A DNA stretch of 64,000 nucleotides from Prosthecobacter algae (GTDB taxonomy: Bacteria > Verrucomicrobiota > Verrucomicrobiia > Verrucomicrobiales > Verrucomicrobiaceae), in NCBI RefSeq assembly GCF_039542385.1, contig NZ_BAABIA010000005.1, positions 186,001 through 250,000 on the forward strand, read 5' to 3'. A program made the position numbers and the translations under genes. Every line of letters starts with the position of its first letter. Positions within the stretch are counted from its first letter, which is position 1. Shown piece by piece: positions 8,723-17,849 of the stretch. The notes under the pieces are model-generated. The model was not told the origin of the DNA, ran no database searches, and was given only the letters and a program-made list of their open reading frames with translations.

Positions 8723-9508
8723 TCACTTCTTCCCAAAGAACGCGGCCAGCTTTTGCAGGTCCTTCGGCTCCGCCGGTTTCATGGCGCTTTCGATGGCCTC
8801 CTGCTGGATGGCGCAGAGTTCACTGATGCCCTTGCGGCCGACGACCAGCATGGCATCCAGCTCCGCCTGGCTGAAGGTGGCCTCTTCTCCGCTGCCCTGG
8901 ATTTCCACAAAGTCGCCCTTGTCCGTCAGCACGAGGTTGCAGTCCACATCGGCATCGCGGTCTTCCACGTAGCAGAGGTCCAGAAGGGTCTCGCCCTTCA
9001 GCACGCCGGCGCTGATCGCAGCCACCTTTTTGGTCATCGGCTGCTGGGTGATTTTGCCTTTTTCCAGCAGGCGGTTGAAGGCGATGGAGGCGGCAATGCA
9101 AGCCCCGGTGATGGAAGCTGTGCGGGTGCCGCCATCTGCCTGCAGCACGTCGCAATCAATGCAGAGCGTGCGCTGGCCCAGCTTCTTGAGGTCCACCACG
9201 GCGCGCAGGCTGCGGCCGATGAGGCGCTGAATTTCGATGCTGCGGCCATCGGGGCGGCCCTTGCTGCTGTCGCGGTCTTTGCGATCCAGCGTAGAGTAAG
9301 GCAGCATGGAGTACTCAGCCGTCAGCCAGCCACCCTGGACATTCTGCACCTTCATCCAGCGTGGCACTTCTTCCTGGATGGTGGCGGCGCAAATGACGCG
9401 CGTATTGCCAAAGGCGATCAGCACCGAAGCGGTGGCATGGGGAGCAACATCCAGGATGTACTCAATGGGGCGAAGTTGGTCGTAGGTGCGTCCGTCGGGT
9501 CTAGGCAT
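8723..9508 (-). CDS. rph: Ribonuclease PH
   Basis: RNase PH is a phosphorolytic 3'-5' exoribonuclease that trims tRNA 3' ends. From the ATG at 9508 the protein has 261 residues and begins MPRPDGRTYDQLRPI, matching the family start; the upstream MMTLRRA is not family-like. Motifs are GNTRVICAATIQEEVPRWM, AEYSMLPYSTLDRKDRD, GRSIEIQRLIGRSLR, IDCDVLQADGGTRTASI and DADVDCNLVLTDKGDFVEIQG. It lies just downstream of an unrelated membrane-protein gene, 48 bp apart. Confidence 0.96.
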   Translation of the reverse strand: MPRPDGRTYDQLRPIEYILDVAPHATASVLIAFGNTRVICAATIQEEVPRWMKVQNVQGGWLTAEYSMLPYSTLDRKDRDSSKGRPDGRSIEIQRLIGRSLRAVVDLKKLGQRTLCIDCDVLQADGGTRTASITGACIAASIAFNRLLEKGKITQQPMTKKVAAISAGVLKGETLLDLCYVEDRDADVDCNLVLTDKGDFVEIQGSGEEATFSQAELDAMLVVGRKGISELCAIQQEAIESAMKPAEPKDLQKLAAFFGKK

Positions 9509-9556
9509 CGCACGCCTTAACGTCATCAAGTCCTATGGTCAAGGCAGTCGTCAGCC

Positions 9557-10372
9557 TCAGACGCGGATCATGTCCTTCACCACCTGAAACCACAGGTAAA
9601 AGCAGCCGCGCCAGGAGTAGCGGAAGACGCCGTCTCCCGCTGGCTCGATGACCCCGATGGTGATGTTATGGTCAATCTGCGCGGTCATATCGCGCTCGAT
9701 GTAAGTGGACAATTCCTCCGTATCCAGATCCACCAGTTGCTCCCGCAGGCCCTGCTTGGTCAAAAAAGCCTGATGGGAAGCCACCAGACTTTCCATGGAA
9801 TCTGCATACACCTGCCGGTTCACCACCTGCTGGGGTGAAAACTGCATGGTGGGGGCAAAAGGGTAGTTGGTGGTGGTGCAGGTCACCCCCTCCCGCGTGC
9901 GGGAGGTGAGGCTGACGTAGGAAAAGGCAAACTCTCCCTGCTGCGCCAGGGCGATGGAGGCCTGGGTACGCATCTCCGCGTGGTAAAAGAGGCGCATGAA
10001 ATGGTCCGTTTCGTTCCACTTCCAGCCCGTGTCCCCGGCTTCGGTGAATCCGGCAGCCTCGGTTTCCCGGCTCAGTTCTTCCAGGTCCGGGAAGACATCG
10101 CGAGAAGGTGGAAAGCGGTGTTTCACCTCACTGCGGATGGGGAAACGGAGCTGGCGCACCCGACCGACGATCTCCAACCAGGGAAGCATGAACCAAAGGG
10201 CGATGCCAAAGGCACCCGCCGCGTGGCTGTCGGTGAGAAAATATCCCCCGAGGTATGAGGCCCCTAGATAGGCCAGCCAACCGAGCTTTTGCAAAAAGCG
10301 ATTGTCAAAAGTACGGCAGGCAATCGCGAACACGACGGTCGCGGCCAAATAGAGGAATTGCTGAAGAGCCAT
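9557..10372 (-). CDS. Uncharacterised membrane protein
   Basis: I do not recognise this family. From the ATG at 10372 it has 271 residues: two or three hydrophobic helices in the first 75 (LYLAATVVFAIACR, LAYLGASYLGGYFL, FGIALWFMLPWLEI), then a soluble alpha/beta-looking region of about 195 residues without a known motif. The longer frame to 10444 adds an Arg/Pro-rich tail and seems unlikely. Its neighbours (rph downstream, a divergent amidohydrolase upstream) give no functional hint. Confidence 0.7.
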   Translation of the reverse strand: MALQQFLYLAATVVFAIACRTFDNRFLQKLGWLAYLGASYLGGYFLTDSHAAGAFGIALWFMLPWLEIVGRVRQLRFPIRSEVKHRFPPSRDVFPDLEELSRETEAAGFTEAGDTGWKWNETDHFMRLFYHAEMRTQASIALAQQGEFAFSYVSLTSRTREGVTCTTTNYPFAPTMQFSPQQVVNRQVYADSMESLVASHQAFLTKQGLREQLVDLDTEELSTYIERDMTAQIDHNITIGVIEPAGDGVFRYSWRGCFYLWFQVVKDMIRV

Positions 10373-10518
10373 TTCGAACGGAGGCGGCCGCCAAGGATCA
10401 GCCGCCTGTCTCCTACCTATAAACTGACGCCGGAACCGAGGCAACCATTCAAATCCAGCCGGGTTCCCGGGCGGTTTTGTCTTTTCAGCCTCCAGTCCAT
10501 CCCATCATACTGCCCTAA

Positions 10519-11448
10519 ATGCAGCGCCGTCACTTCCTGAAAACTGCCGCCCTCAGCGCCACCCTGCCCGTCTGGGCCAGCGCCCAAAGCCCTGACGCCG
10601 TCCGGGTCATCGACACCCACACGCATTTTTATGACCCCACCCGCCCCGGAGGCGTCCCCTGGCCCAAGGCTGGCACTCCGCTGCATCGCAAGGTGATGCC
10701 CGCCGACTGGCAGGCGCTGGCCAATCCGCTGGGGATCAAAGAAACCGTCATCGTCGAGGCCAGCCCTCTGGTGGAGGACAACCAGTGGATCCTGGATCTC
10801 GCCGCGCAGGAAAAATGCATCGTCGGTTTCGTCGGCAACCTAGATCCCAATGACGCCCAGTTTGCTGCCCATTTGAAACGTTTCGCCATCAATCCCCTCT
10901 TCCGTGGCATCCGCTGGCGGGGAGATTTGGTGAAGCTGGATGCCAATCTGGACAAGGTACAGGCCGGGGCCAAACTGCTGGCTGAGCATGACCTGGAACT
11001 GGACCTCAACGGTCCAGCCACGGCTCTTCCCCAGGCCACCCAACTGGCCAGCGATGTACCCGCTCTGCGTATCGTTATCAATCATCTGGGCGGGTCCGGC
11101 GACCCCCAAGCCCTGAAACCGGAGTGGAAGGAAAACATCCGCCTGCTGGCGCAACGGCCCAATGTTTACATGAAAGTCTCTTCCCTGGTGGAGCAGGTGC
11201 CCGGCAAAGAAGGCCAAGCCCCGCGCGAGCTGGACTACTACCTGCCGGTGCTGAACCATCTCTGGGAATGCTTCGGCCCGGACCGCCTGATCTATGGCAG
11301 CAACTGGCCTGTTTCAGATCGTGGCGCTCCATATGAAACCGTCTTCCGCCTTGTCGCCGAATTCTTTCGTTCCAAAGGACGCGAGGCCGAGGAAAAGTAC
11401 TTTTGGCGCAACTCCCTGGCGGCCTATCGGTGGATCGAACGGACCTGA
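10519..11448 (+). CDS. Twin-arginine-exported amidohydrolase (TIM-barrel, lactonase-like)
   Basis: This is an Amidohydro_2-type TIM barrel, the family of L-fuconolactonase and related sugar-lactone hydrolases. The 309 residues start with a Tat-like leader (MQRRHFLKTAALSATLPVWA). The mature part opens with the metal-binding DTHTHFYDP, contains INHLGGSGDP in the middle, and ends with the family signature LIYGSNWPVSD near residue 265. The Tat signal and the sugar-degrading genes elsewhere in the window make a carbohydrate lactone plausible. The substrate is not proven. Confidence 0.85.
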   Translation: MQRRHFLKTAALSATLPVWASAQSPDAVRVIDTHTHFYDPTRPGGVPWPKAGTPLHRKVMPADWQALANPLGIKETVIVEASPLVEDNQWILDLAAQEKCIVGFVGNLDPNDAQFAAHLKRFAINPLFRGIRWRGDLVKLDANLDKVQAGAKLLAEHDLELDLNGPATALPQATQLASDVPALRIVINHLGGSGDPQALKPEWKENIRLLAQRPNVYMKVSSLVEQVPGKEGQAPRELDYYLPVLNHLWECFGPDRLIYGSNWPVSDRGAPYETVFRLVAEFFRSKGREAEEKYFWRNSLAAYRWIERT

Positions 11449-11449
11449 T

Positions 11450-13915
11450 TCACTGCCGGGCTGCTGCTTCCGGTAGGGGCATGGGCTGCGCGATATTTAG
11501 CGTAGGAACGGCACCTGAACGCTGGTTGGCTGGTTCTTGGGGGATGGTCTGCACCGGAAGCTGGGCTGGCTGCGGGTTGGCCAGCCCTTGTCTGAACCGG
11601 GCAACTTCTTCTGGGGAAGGAACGATGGCCTTACGGATGATGACCGGCTCCGGAGCAGGCCGGGGTGCAGGAGCATCCTGCTTCGACAGTGGCGGGCTTG
11701 CCAGCGGTGCGACAGCCGTCTTGATCTTGGCAGGTGCTGGAGGAGGCTGTTCCGTAGGAGGTGGAGATGGCGTGGCCTGCGGAGTTTTGTCCACAGGAGC
11801 CGTTGGAGCTGCGGTCACCGCGGGTGCTGGGACAGTGACCAAGGGCTGGTGAGAGACCACTTGTTTGGAAGCGGGAACCGGGGGAATCGTGGCCTCTGGC
11901 TCGATCACCGTGACTTCGTTAGCAGGGGATTTTTCTGCCAGAACTTCGGCCACGACGGGGGTTGCAGGAACTTTCGGCGCTGGCTTTGCGCTGGAGAACA
12001 CCCACCAACTGGCGAACCCCAGCATCACGGCCGCCACAGCAACCCAGACGGGCCATCCCAAATAGGCCTGTGATTTCGAACGATTAAAATCGACGGGTTT
12101 GAAACGTCGGGAGACCGGGGGAGATGGCGGATCGTCCAGGGAATCAGCATCGCTGTCGTCCCTCCATTCGTTGTCGAAATCCGAGACACTGCCGACACTT
12201 TCCATTTCTCCCAGCGGGACCGACAGACCCCGCAGACGGGCGGCGAGATCCGGCCCGGAGGAAGTGCCATTCATCAGCACCTCGTATTGGGTCAAGAACT
12301 CCGCAGGACTGACCACTTGCCCATGATGACGGGATTTCTCCAGGCATTCCCGGATGAAATCCGCCAGCAATTCAGGCATGGCCTCAGGAAACTGGGGGTG
12401 GATCCCCCCCTGACGCTGCCCAGTGAGGAGGTAGGCGGCCAAAGCCACGAAAGCGCGGCTGCGATAATCGCGATCTGCCAGATGGCCTTCCGGATGCTCG
12501 CCATGCTCGGGCTTGTCCACCAAAGGCGGTTCGTAAAGATTGCGCATCGTGAGGTGCGCACGCAGCTTCACCTGAAAAGTCGGCCACGCATCCAGGCGCT
12601 TTTGCATGAGGCGGTCATGGTCGCGGCTCATCAAAGGACCGTTTTTCCCGACACGGAGCATGATGTTGGAAGGGTGCAGATCCAGCCGCTGGACACCGCA
12701 TTCCAGGGCTTGTTCCTGCCCGGCATGGACTTGACGCAGCAGCACGGCCACCTCCTGAGGATTCAGCGTGATGCGCTCGGCCAGGAGCCTGCTCAGGGAA
12801 AAACCCGGCTCCCTTTCTTCCGTGAGGAAGGTCCAGTCTGGGCTTTCCCAAAGACTGAGGCTGCGCAGAATATTGGGGTGCTTGTCCGCATTGAATCGCC
12901 ATGTTTGCAGCGGCACAGCTTCATACTGCGTTTTTTCCACAATGCGGGCCGGCGGGAGCAGATGCACCGTCACGGGCTGCTCGTTTTTCGTGTTGAAACA
13001 CGGGATGGAAAACGGATAGCGGCGAGCATTGTCTTCGCCTTCCACGCGGAAACGGTTCCCAAGAATGATCTCCACCGGGACATTCTCCAGCAGCAGGTCC
13101 TGCAACTGCGAACGCGGCTGCAAGGCGGGAATAAGCACCAGTTGTTTGCGGGGGTTGCGGGCGTTGATACTGCTGACGATGGCACCGATGGCCTCCCGAA
13201 CATCATCTCTGACTTTTTCGATGGATGTGGGGCAGTTGGCGGGATCCGTCAGCGCGGTCCGCATGGCCGTGCGCAGCCCCGTGGGCAGGGAGGTCAACGA
13301 GGGAAAACGGTCAGGATTGTCCCCGGCATAAGTTTTGCCTGTCAGCATCAGGAACATCAGTTCACAGACCTGGATCACCAGGCGTGCGCCCGTGTTTGCA
13401 TCACTCTCGGTCGCTGAGAGCCCGTAATCGTAGATCCGAAGCTGGAGAAAGGTATCTTCAAGCGTGGTCATGACCACGCGGTCCAGCCGAATCTGCGAAA
13501 CCAGGCGCGGATACTTTTTCAGGTGCAAAAGATCATCCAGGAGCTGGAAAACCAGGGAAAACACCATGGCAGGCTGCAGAGGTCCCCGTCGCCGGATGTA
13601 ATCTTCGATGAACTCGCCATCGTTGAGATTGCTGGTGTAATAAACAAGTCCTTGGTCTTCACCGACGTCCTGGATGCGCATGAAGGAAGCACCGCGAATC
13701 TCAGAGGCTTCCTTCGCCCGTTCAAAGGCCGATTTTTTGGCCACGGAATCCAGGGTGCGACCACTGCGCAGGATGTGCAGTTCCACCAGCCGCTTGATCG
13801 ACTCATCGAAAGCGAGGAAAACCACCTCATCGGGTGAACGCACCAGCCCTACCGGTTCTCCACCGGCACGGCGAGCGATCATGAGATGACCAAAGCTTTC
13901 GATTTCAGGGACCAT
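11450..13915 (-). CDS. Membrane protein with two degenerate protein-kinase-like lobes
   Basis: The protein has 821 residues. The first kinase-like unit (about 30-245) has a DFG-like IYDYGLS at 161-167 and an alpha-F-like ELMFLMLTGKTY at 185-196, but its catalytic loop (QIRLDRVVM, 141-149) lacks the Asn. The second (about 275-545) has a good catalytic loop LDLHPSNIML at 411-420 with Asp412 and Asn417, and AAYLLTGQ at 493-500, but no DFG. A single membrane helix follows (about 621-641), then a Pro/Ala-rich tail to the end. I read it as a tandem pseudokinase or a highly divergent Ser/Thr kinase with an external tail. It ends 1 bp from the stop of the convergent amidohydrolase gene. Confidence 0.7.
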   Translation of the reverse strand: MVPEIESFGHLMIARRAGGEPVGLVRSPDEVVFLAFDESIKRLVELHILRSGRTLDSVAKKSAFERAKEASEIRGASFMRIQDVGEDQGLVYYTSNLNDGEFIEDYIRRRGPLQPAMVFSLVFQLLDDLLHLKKYPRLVSQIRLDRVVMTTLEDTFLQLRIYDYGLSATESDANTGARLVIQVCELMFLMLTGKTYAGDNPDRFPSLTSLPTGLRTAMRTALTDPANCPTSIEKVRDDVREAIGAIVSSINARNPRKQLVLIPALQPRSQLQDLLLENVPVEIILGNRFRVEGEDNARRYPFSIPCFNTKNEQPVTVHLLPPARIVEKTQYEAVPLQTWRFNADKHPNILRSLSLWESPDWTFLTEEREPGFSLSRLLAERITLNPQEVAVLLRQVHAGQEQALECGVQRLDLHPSNIMLRVGKNGPLMSRDHDRLMQKRLDAWPTFQVKLRAHLTMRNLYEPPLVDKPEHGEHPEGHLADRDYRSRAFVALAAYLLTGQRQGGIHPQFPEAMPELLADFIRECLEKSRHHGQVVSPAEFLTQYEVLMNGTSSGPDLAARLRGLSVPLGEMESVGSVSDFDNEWRDDSDADSLDDPPSPPVSRRFKPVDFNRSKSQAYLGWPVWVAVAAVMLGFASWWVFSSAKPAPKVPATPVVAEVLAEKSPANEVTVIEPEATIPPVPASKQVVSHQPLVTVPAPAVTAAPTAPVDKTPQATPSPPPTEQPPPAPAKIKTAVAPLASPPLSKQDAPAPRPAPEPVIIRKAIVPSPEEVARFRQGLANPQPAQLPVQTIPQEPANQRSGAVPTLNIAQPMPLPEAAARQ

Positions 13916-14273
13916 TGCAGCAGGCGACGAAGGGAGAGCAGGACCACAAAAGGAACATTTCGCCGAAGCTCAGAGCGAGCCAAATTCGAAAAGAAACGAA
14001 TGCGGAATGCCTCTTAATGTAAGGCAATCAAACCTTTTGGCAAAAAAATTCCAGTAAATCTAATAATTATAAACACAGAAATACCTAAATTTATGGATTT
14101 TTATAATAATAAGAGTCGTGAGCGCGGTTTTCGCGTCACCTACGATTTGTTATTTCACTTTTAACCAGGGCAGCTCATCGAGCGATAAAGCCTGCCTCAC
14201 TGCCCAACCTTGCCGAAAATGCGTTTGCTCCTGGTTGCCCAAGGCTGCATAACTGCGCCATCTGTCTCCCCCC
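13916..14273. other. 358-bp divergent intergenic region with AT-rich block
   Basis: This gap separates the pseudokinase gene from the divergent histidine kinase gene. About 14030-14165 is strongly AT-rich against the GC-rich surroundings and probably holds the promoter(s). A hairpin lies at 14118-14139: GTGA-G-CGCG, loop GTTTT, CGCG-TCAC, with one bulged G. No T-tract follows it, so it looks more like an operator or leader element than a terminator. I see no gene here. Confidence 0.5.
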
Positions 14274-14996
14274 ATGCAATTCGTTTTCCCTACCACTCTT
14301 CAACTTGGTCATGAACACAGCGATGGGTTTCACCAGGAGCTGCTGCGTGGGCTGACCCACAAGTTGAACAATCTTTTGGCAGTTATCCAGGGATTCAGCA
14401 GCCTGATTTTGATGACGGATGACCTGGATCCGGGTGTGGCAGAGAACATGCAGCACATTCGTGAAGCTTCCGTCGGCGTCTCCGCCCTCAGCGAGCGCAT
14501 TCGCTCCGCAGGCGGCTGCGCCAAACTGACCCTGCAGCCTCTGAGCCTGAATGAGTATCTGAGCGTGGTGGAAGGCGCACTTTTGGAGCCCTTTACCAAG
14601 AACGGTGTGCAGTTAGAAGCCGATGTGCAGCAGGGGCTGCCACCTGTGCAGGTGGACCCCACGAAGTTTAAGGACATCCTCATCGAACTGCTGAGAAACG
14701 CTGCTGAAGCCGCAGGCAAGACCGGTGGTCGTGCCATGCTGAAAATCGCCGGCCCGGGTGTCATCACTCCAGTCGAGCAGCGTCGCGTAGACATCCTGGT
14801 CAGCAATACAGGCTCTCAGATCGCCCAGGAAAAGCTGGCCGAAGTGTTCCGCCCCTTCCACGGCTCCAAAAACAGCAACCATCTGGGCCTCGGCCTCACC
14901 ATCGCCTCCATGCTGGCGCATCAGATGAATCTGCAGATCGGCATCGCCTCTGAGAACAACACGACGACGCTGTGGCTGAGCTGCCCCATCGCCTAA
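14274..14996 (+). CDS. Sensor-less histidine kinase (HisKA-like and HATPase domains)
   Basis: The protein has 240 residues and no input or membrane domain. The H-box is GLTHKLNNLLAVIQGFSSLI near residues 25-44, with His28 as the likely phospho-acceptor. The ATPase domain shows the N-box ELLRNAAEAAG, DILVSNTGSQI in place of a D-x-G-x-G box, and LGLGLTIASMLAHQM. It resembles short NtrB-type kinases of the PAS-less kind. No response regulator is adjacent. Its nearest neighbour is the divergent tandem pseudokinase gene, so a functional link is possible but unproven. Confidence 0.8.
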   Translation: MQFVFPTTLQLGHEHSDGFHQELLRGLTHKLNNLLAVIQGFSSLILMTDDLDPGVAENMQHIREASVGVSALSERIRSAGGCAKLTLQPLSLNEYLSVVEGALLEPFTKNGVQLEADVQQGLPPVQVDPTKFKDILIELLRNAAEAAGKTGGRAMLKIAGPGVITPVEQRRVDILVSNTGSQIAQEKLAEVFRPFHGSKNSNHLGLGLTIASMLAHQMNLQIGIASENNTTTLWLSCPIA

Positions 14997-15015
14997 TCCT
15001 AGCCTAAAGCAGAGA

Positions 15016-16422
15016 TCACGCCCATTGCTTCAACCGCTCTGGGAAAGGGCAGTCCGCACAGGCAGAGTCATCTTCGAGACAGAAATCCTCGTAAACTTGC
15101 AGGAGGCCCTGGTGATGATGCAACTTCTTTTGGAAGGCCGTGCCAAGCTCACTCTCGCCAAACAGCCGCTGCACTGCCCTGCGGACCTTTTGGTTATCCA
15201 GCAGCGCGGGCAGTTCCAGATACTCCGCCCACAGGCGGGTGCGCTCCGGCATCAGCAGCGGGTAAGCCACATTGGCCAGCATCTCCTGCACCCGGGTTTC
15301 GCCAATAAGCGCCAGGGGCTTGGCAGATCCTTCAGCAAGCAGTGTGTAATGGGTGGACCAAAAATCATGCGTGAGCGAAAGCAGCGTTTCCCGCCAGCTC
15401 TCTTGGGACCAACGCCCTGCATCCATCAACGGCCCGGAAATGCGAGGCCACTGCTTCAGCATGGCCACCAGTGCGCCTAACCGACGTTGCGGATGGTTCC
15501 CTGGCCGGATGGCGGCCAGCTTCCATTGCAAGGCCTGCTGAGGTTGGAGCCAGCGCTGGGCGGCATCCCGCTGTTTCCACCAGGTGGACCACAGACCACG
15601 CAGGTAGGGCCGGGTCTCGGGCAGAGTGTCTTCATAGCGCACACTTTCCAGAAAACCGCTGACTCCAAACAGCAGGGCTTCACTTTCCTCCGCAGACATT
15701 TTTTGCAACCGCTGCACGGGCAGGCGCTGGGCCAGGATATTGAAAGACTGTTGGTTACTCCGATAACCCAACGTCTGAGCCAGAGCCTGATAGATCGCCT
15801 GCTCCCGGCCATGTGCTGCCACGCAGCGGTGCAGGCGCAGGCTTTTACGTTCCAGCCGGTATTGTGCGGCAGACTCCAGCATGGACTGCACCTGGGCGGG
15901 CTCCATCTCGCTGAGCGGGGTGTGACAGCGCCCAAGACGAGCGGCGGCCAGTCCACGGTTCGGCTTCGCATGGTCGGGCAAAGTGGTTGCATCCAGCCGC
16001 ACCTGCACCACTTCCCGGTGCTCATGGGTGCGAGTGTAAAAGCGGTCCTCAGGTCCCTCCAGATACAGATGCAGCACCACCCGTGAGTAGTCGGGGTTGG
16101 CCCCATGCGCATGGCGCTCCCAGTCACGGGCATCTGGGTCCAGTTCAATGTCGCCGCTGAGCTTTTGCCCATCCACCTCCACTGTACAGCCGGTGAAGTC
16201 CGGCCCTGCGCTGGAGTTCCAGATCCCGTAGTCCACGATGTGCACAGGCTTTCCATCCACACTTCTGAAGTCGCTGCCAAAGGCCCCACCAAACCACAGG
16301 CTCTGGACATCCAGCTCTCCCATCGGCTGAGGAAAGCCGGGAAGCGAAATCTCCTCCAACCCCGAGAACACCGAATCGCGAAAGCGCGTGTAACGGGCGG
16401 CGAGCGGTAGGGGAGAGATCAT
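15016..16422 (-). CDS. DUF2851 family protein
   Basis: DUF2851 is a conserved family of unknown function. From the ATG at 16422 the protein has 468 residues. The family core is at the N-terminus: IWNSSAGPDFTGCTVEVDG, GDIELDPDARDWERHAHG and DYSRVVLHLYL. A cysteine cluster near the C-terminus (FCLEDDSACADCPFPERL) is also typical. An ATG at 16464 is possible but adds only 14 non-conserved residues. It sits 55 bp downstream of a HAD phosphatase on the same strand. Confidence 0.85.
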   Translation of the reverse strand: MISPLPLAARYTRFRDSVFSGLEEISLPGFPQPMGELDVQSLWFGGAFGSDFRSVDGKPVHIVDYGIWNSSAGPDFTGCTVEVDGQKLSGDIELDPDARDWERHAHGANPDYSRVVLHLYLEGPEDRFYTRTHEHREVVQVRLDATTLPDHAKPNRGLAAARLGRCHTPLSEMEPAQVQSMLESAAQYRLERKSLRLHRCVAAHGREQAIYQALAQTLGYRSNQQSFNILAQRLPVQRLQKMSAEESEALLFGVSGFLESVRYEDTLPETRPYLRGLWSTWWKQRDAAQRWLQPQQALQWKLAAIRPGNHPQRRLGALVAMLKQWPRISGPLMDAGRWSQESWRETLLSLTHDFWSTHYTLLAEGSAKPLALIGETRVQEMLANVAYPLLMPERTRLWAEYLELPALLDNQKVRRAVQRLFGESELGTAFQKKLHHHQGLLQVYEDFCLEDDSACADCPFPERLKQWA

Positions 16423-16477
16423 GAGTCTACGGGAGTTACTTTTTAAACCAATAAAGCCTAACAAACAGCATGGTGAA

Positions 16478-17134
16478 TCACGCTACCAGATCACGCAGTG
16501 AAACCTCTGATAGGGAACCCACACGACGAAATGCACCCTCAAAGTCCAGATGCTGCGTCATCGGTCCCGGGACCACGATGCAGCGCATCTCCGCCGCACG
16601 GGCCGCGCGTAGGCCATTGAGGGAGTCTTCAAAAACCAGCACCTCATGCGGATGCATACCCAGACGACTGGCGGCGTGGAGAAAGAGGCTGGGGTCGGGC
16701 TTCACCTTGCCCGTGTCATCCACGGTGGTGAGGTGGTGGAAGTGATGGCGCAGCTCCAGTTGCTCAATCCAAGTTCCCACCCAGGACAGGGGGCTGCTGC
16801 TGGCCACGGCACAGGGCAGCCCCAGTTCCCGCGCTTCCGTGAGGCGATCCACCACACCGGGCAGGGTGCTCAGCGTGCTGCGCAGTTCGCGCTCGTGTTC
16901 CAGGCGCCTTAGCTCCAGCTCTGACCAGGGCAGCGAGCTGCCGGTCAGCGCATCCAGGTCGCGGCGGGGATCATAGAGGTCGTTGAACTCGGTACCGATG
17001 GCCTGGGCATAAGTTTCCACCGCCAGTTCGTGCCCATGCTGCGCGTAGAGCTGCCGCCATGTGTGGTAGCCGACACTTTCCGTGTCCACGATGAGTCCGT
17101 CAAAATCAAAAAGGATGGCGCGAATGGGGGGCAT
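16478..17134 (-). CDS. HAD-superfamily sugar-phosphate phosphatase/mutase
   Basis: This HAD hydrolase resembles beta-phosphoglucomutase or small sugar phosphatases. From the ATG at 17134 it has 218 residues and starts MPPIRAILFDFDGLIVDTES, with motif I (DFDGLIVDT) directly at the N-terminus. Motif II is VASSSPLSW, and motifs III/IV are KVKPDPSLFLHAASRLG and VFEDSLNGLRAARAA. A helical cap lies between motifs I and II. The frame could start at 17236, but the extra residues precede the family start. The substrate is unknown. Confidence 0.9.
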   Translation of the reverse strand: MPPIRAILFDFDGLIVDTESVGYHTWRQLYAQHGHELAVETYAQAIGTEFNDLYDPRRDLDALTGSSLPWSELELRRLEHERELRSTLSTLPGVVDRLTEARELGLPCAVASSSPLSWVGTWIEQLELRHHFHHLTTVDDTGKVKPDPSLFLHAASRLGMHPHEVLVFEDSLNGLRAARAAEMRCIVVPGPMTQHLDFEGAFRRVGSLSEVSLRDLVA

Positions 17135-17279
17135 CTCCACACTATGGCGTGGAGGAATGCCGTCGGCAAAACAAGAATGAAAGCAGCCCCAAGGACGGCT
17201 GAAAAGCCAACTGGAAACGAAGACTTTTCGAAGCACTCGGAAGTTGTCCCACGCCCCTTCCTCGGGAGGTTCCCTTCAT

Positions 17280-17849
17280 ATGATCACTTACCGGCCACCC
17301 AGTCCGCAGGAGCTGCAACAGCTCCTCGCTAGCTGGCAAGAGGCACCGCTGAGCTATCGACATCGGGAGGGAGTGGAAAATCCACCTTTCGAAGACTTCA
17401 TTGATGATGAGCACCAAGTCCTGTTAGGCCAGGGTGAAGAGGTCTATCGGCGGGCCTGTGCTGCGCTGGATGCCTGGTGCATGTTTCCCCCATGGGCAGT
17501 GGTACATCCCCTGGAGGCCCCTCAAAAGCCGGGTCAAGTCGTCGCCATGGTCACCCAGATCTGTGGCCTGTGGTGGATCAATCCCTGCCGTGTCCTCCAT
17601 CGTTGCGACGGCCCCCTTCGTCACGGTTTTGTCTATGGCACCCTGCCGGAACACACGGAGTGCGGCGAAGAACGTTTCATGGTGGAGCAACTCCCTGACG
17701 GCAGCGTGTGGTATGAAATCCGCGCTTTTTCACGACCGCGGCATTGGATGGCCTGGCTGGGCTTTCCCCTCGCCCGCTGGTGGCAGTTGCGCTTTGTGCG
17801 GGACTCCCAAACCCTCATGAAACGGATGTGTGCAGGAAGACCTCTTTAA
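17280..17849 (+). CDS. DUF1990 family protein
   Basis: DUF1990 proteins are small and uncharacterised; some are annotated as polyketide-like or lipid-binding. The ATG at 17280 is preceded by a GGGAGG Shine-Dalgarno stretch, giving 189 residues. Family features are YRHREGVE, GQGEEVYRRACAALDAWCMF, FVYGTLPEHTECGEERFMVE and AFSRPRHWMAWLGFPLARWWQ. Its stop codon overlaps the ATG of the next frame (TAATG at 17847-17851), indicating translational coupling to a YndJ-like gene. Confidence 0.88.
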   Translation: MITYRPPSPQELQQLLASWQEAPLSYRHREGVENPPFEDFIDDEHQVLLGQGEEVYRRACAALDAWCMFPPWAVVHPLEAPQKPGQVVAMVTQICGLWWINPCRVLHRCDGPLRHGFVYGTLPEHTECGEERFMVEQLPDGSVWYEIRAFSRPRHWMAWLGFPLARWWQLRFVRDSQTLMKRMCAGRPL

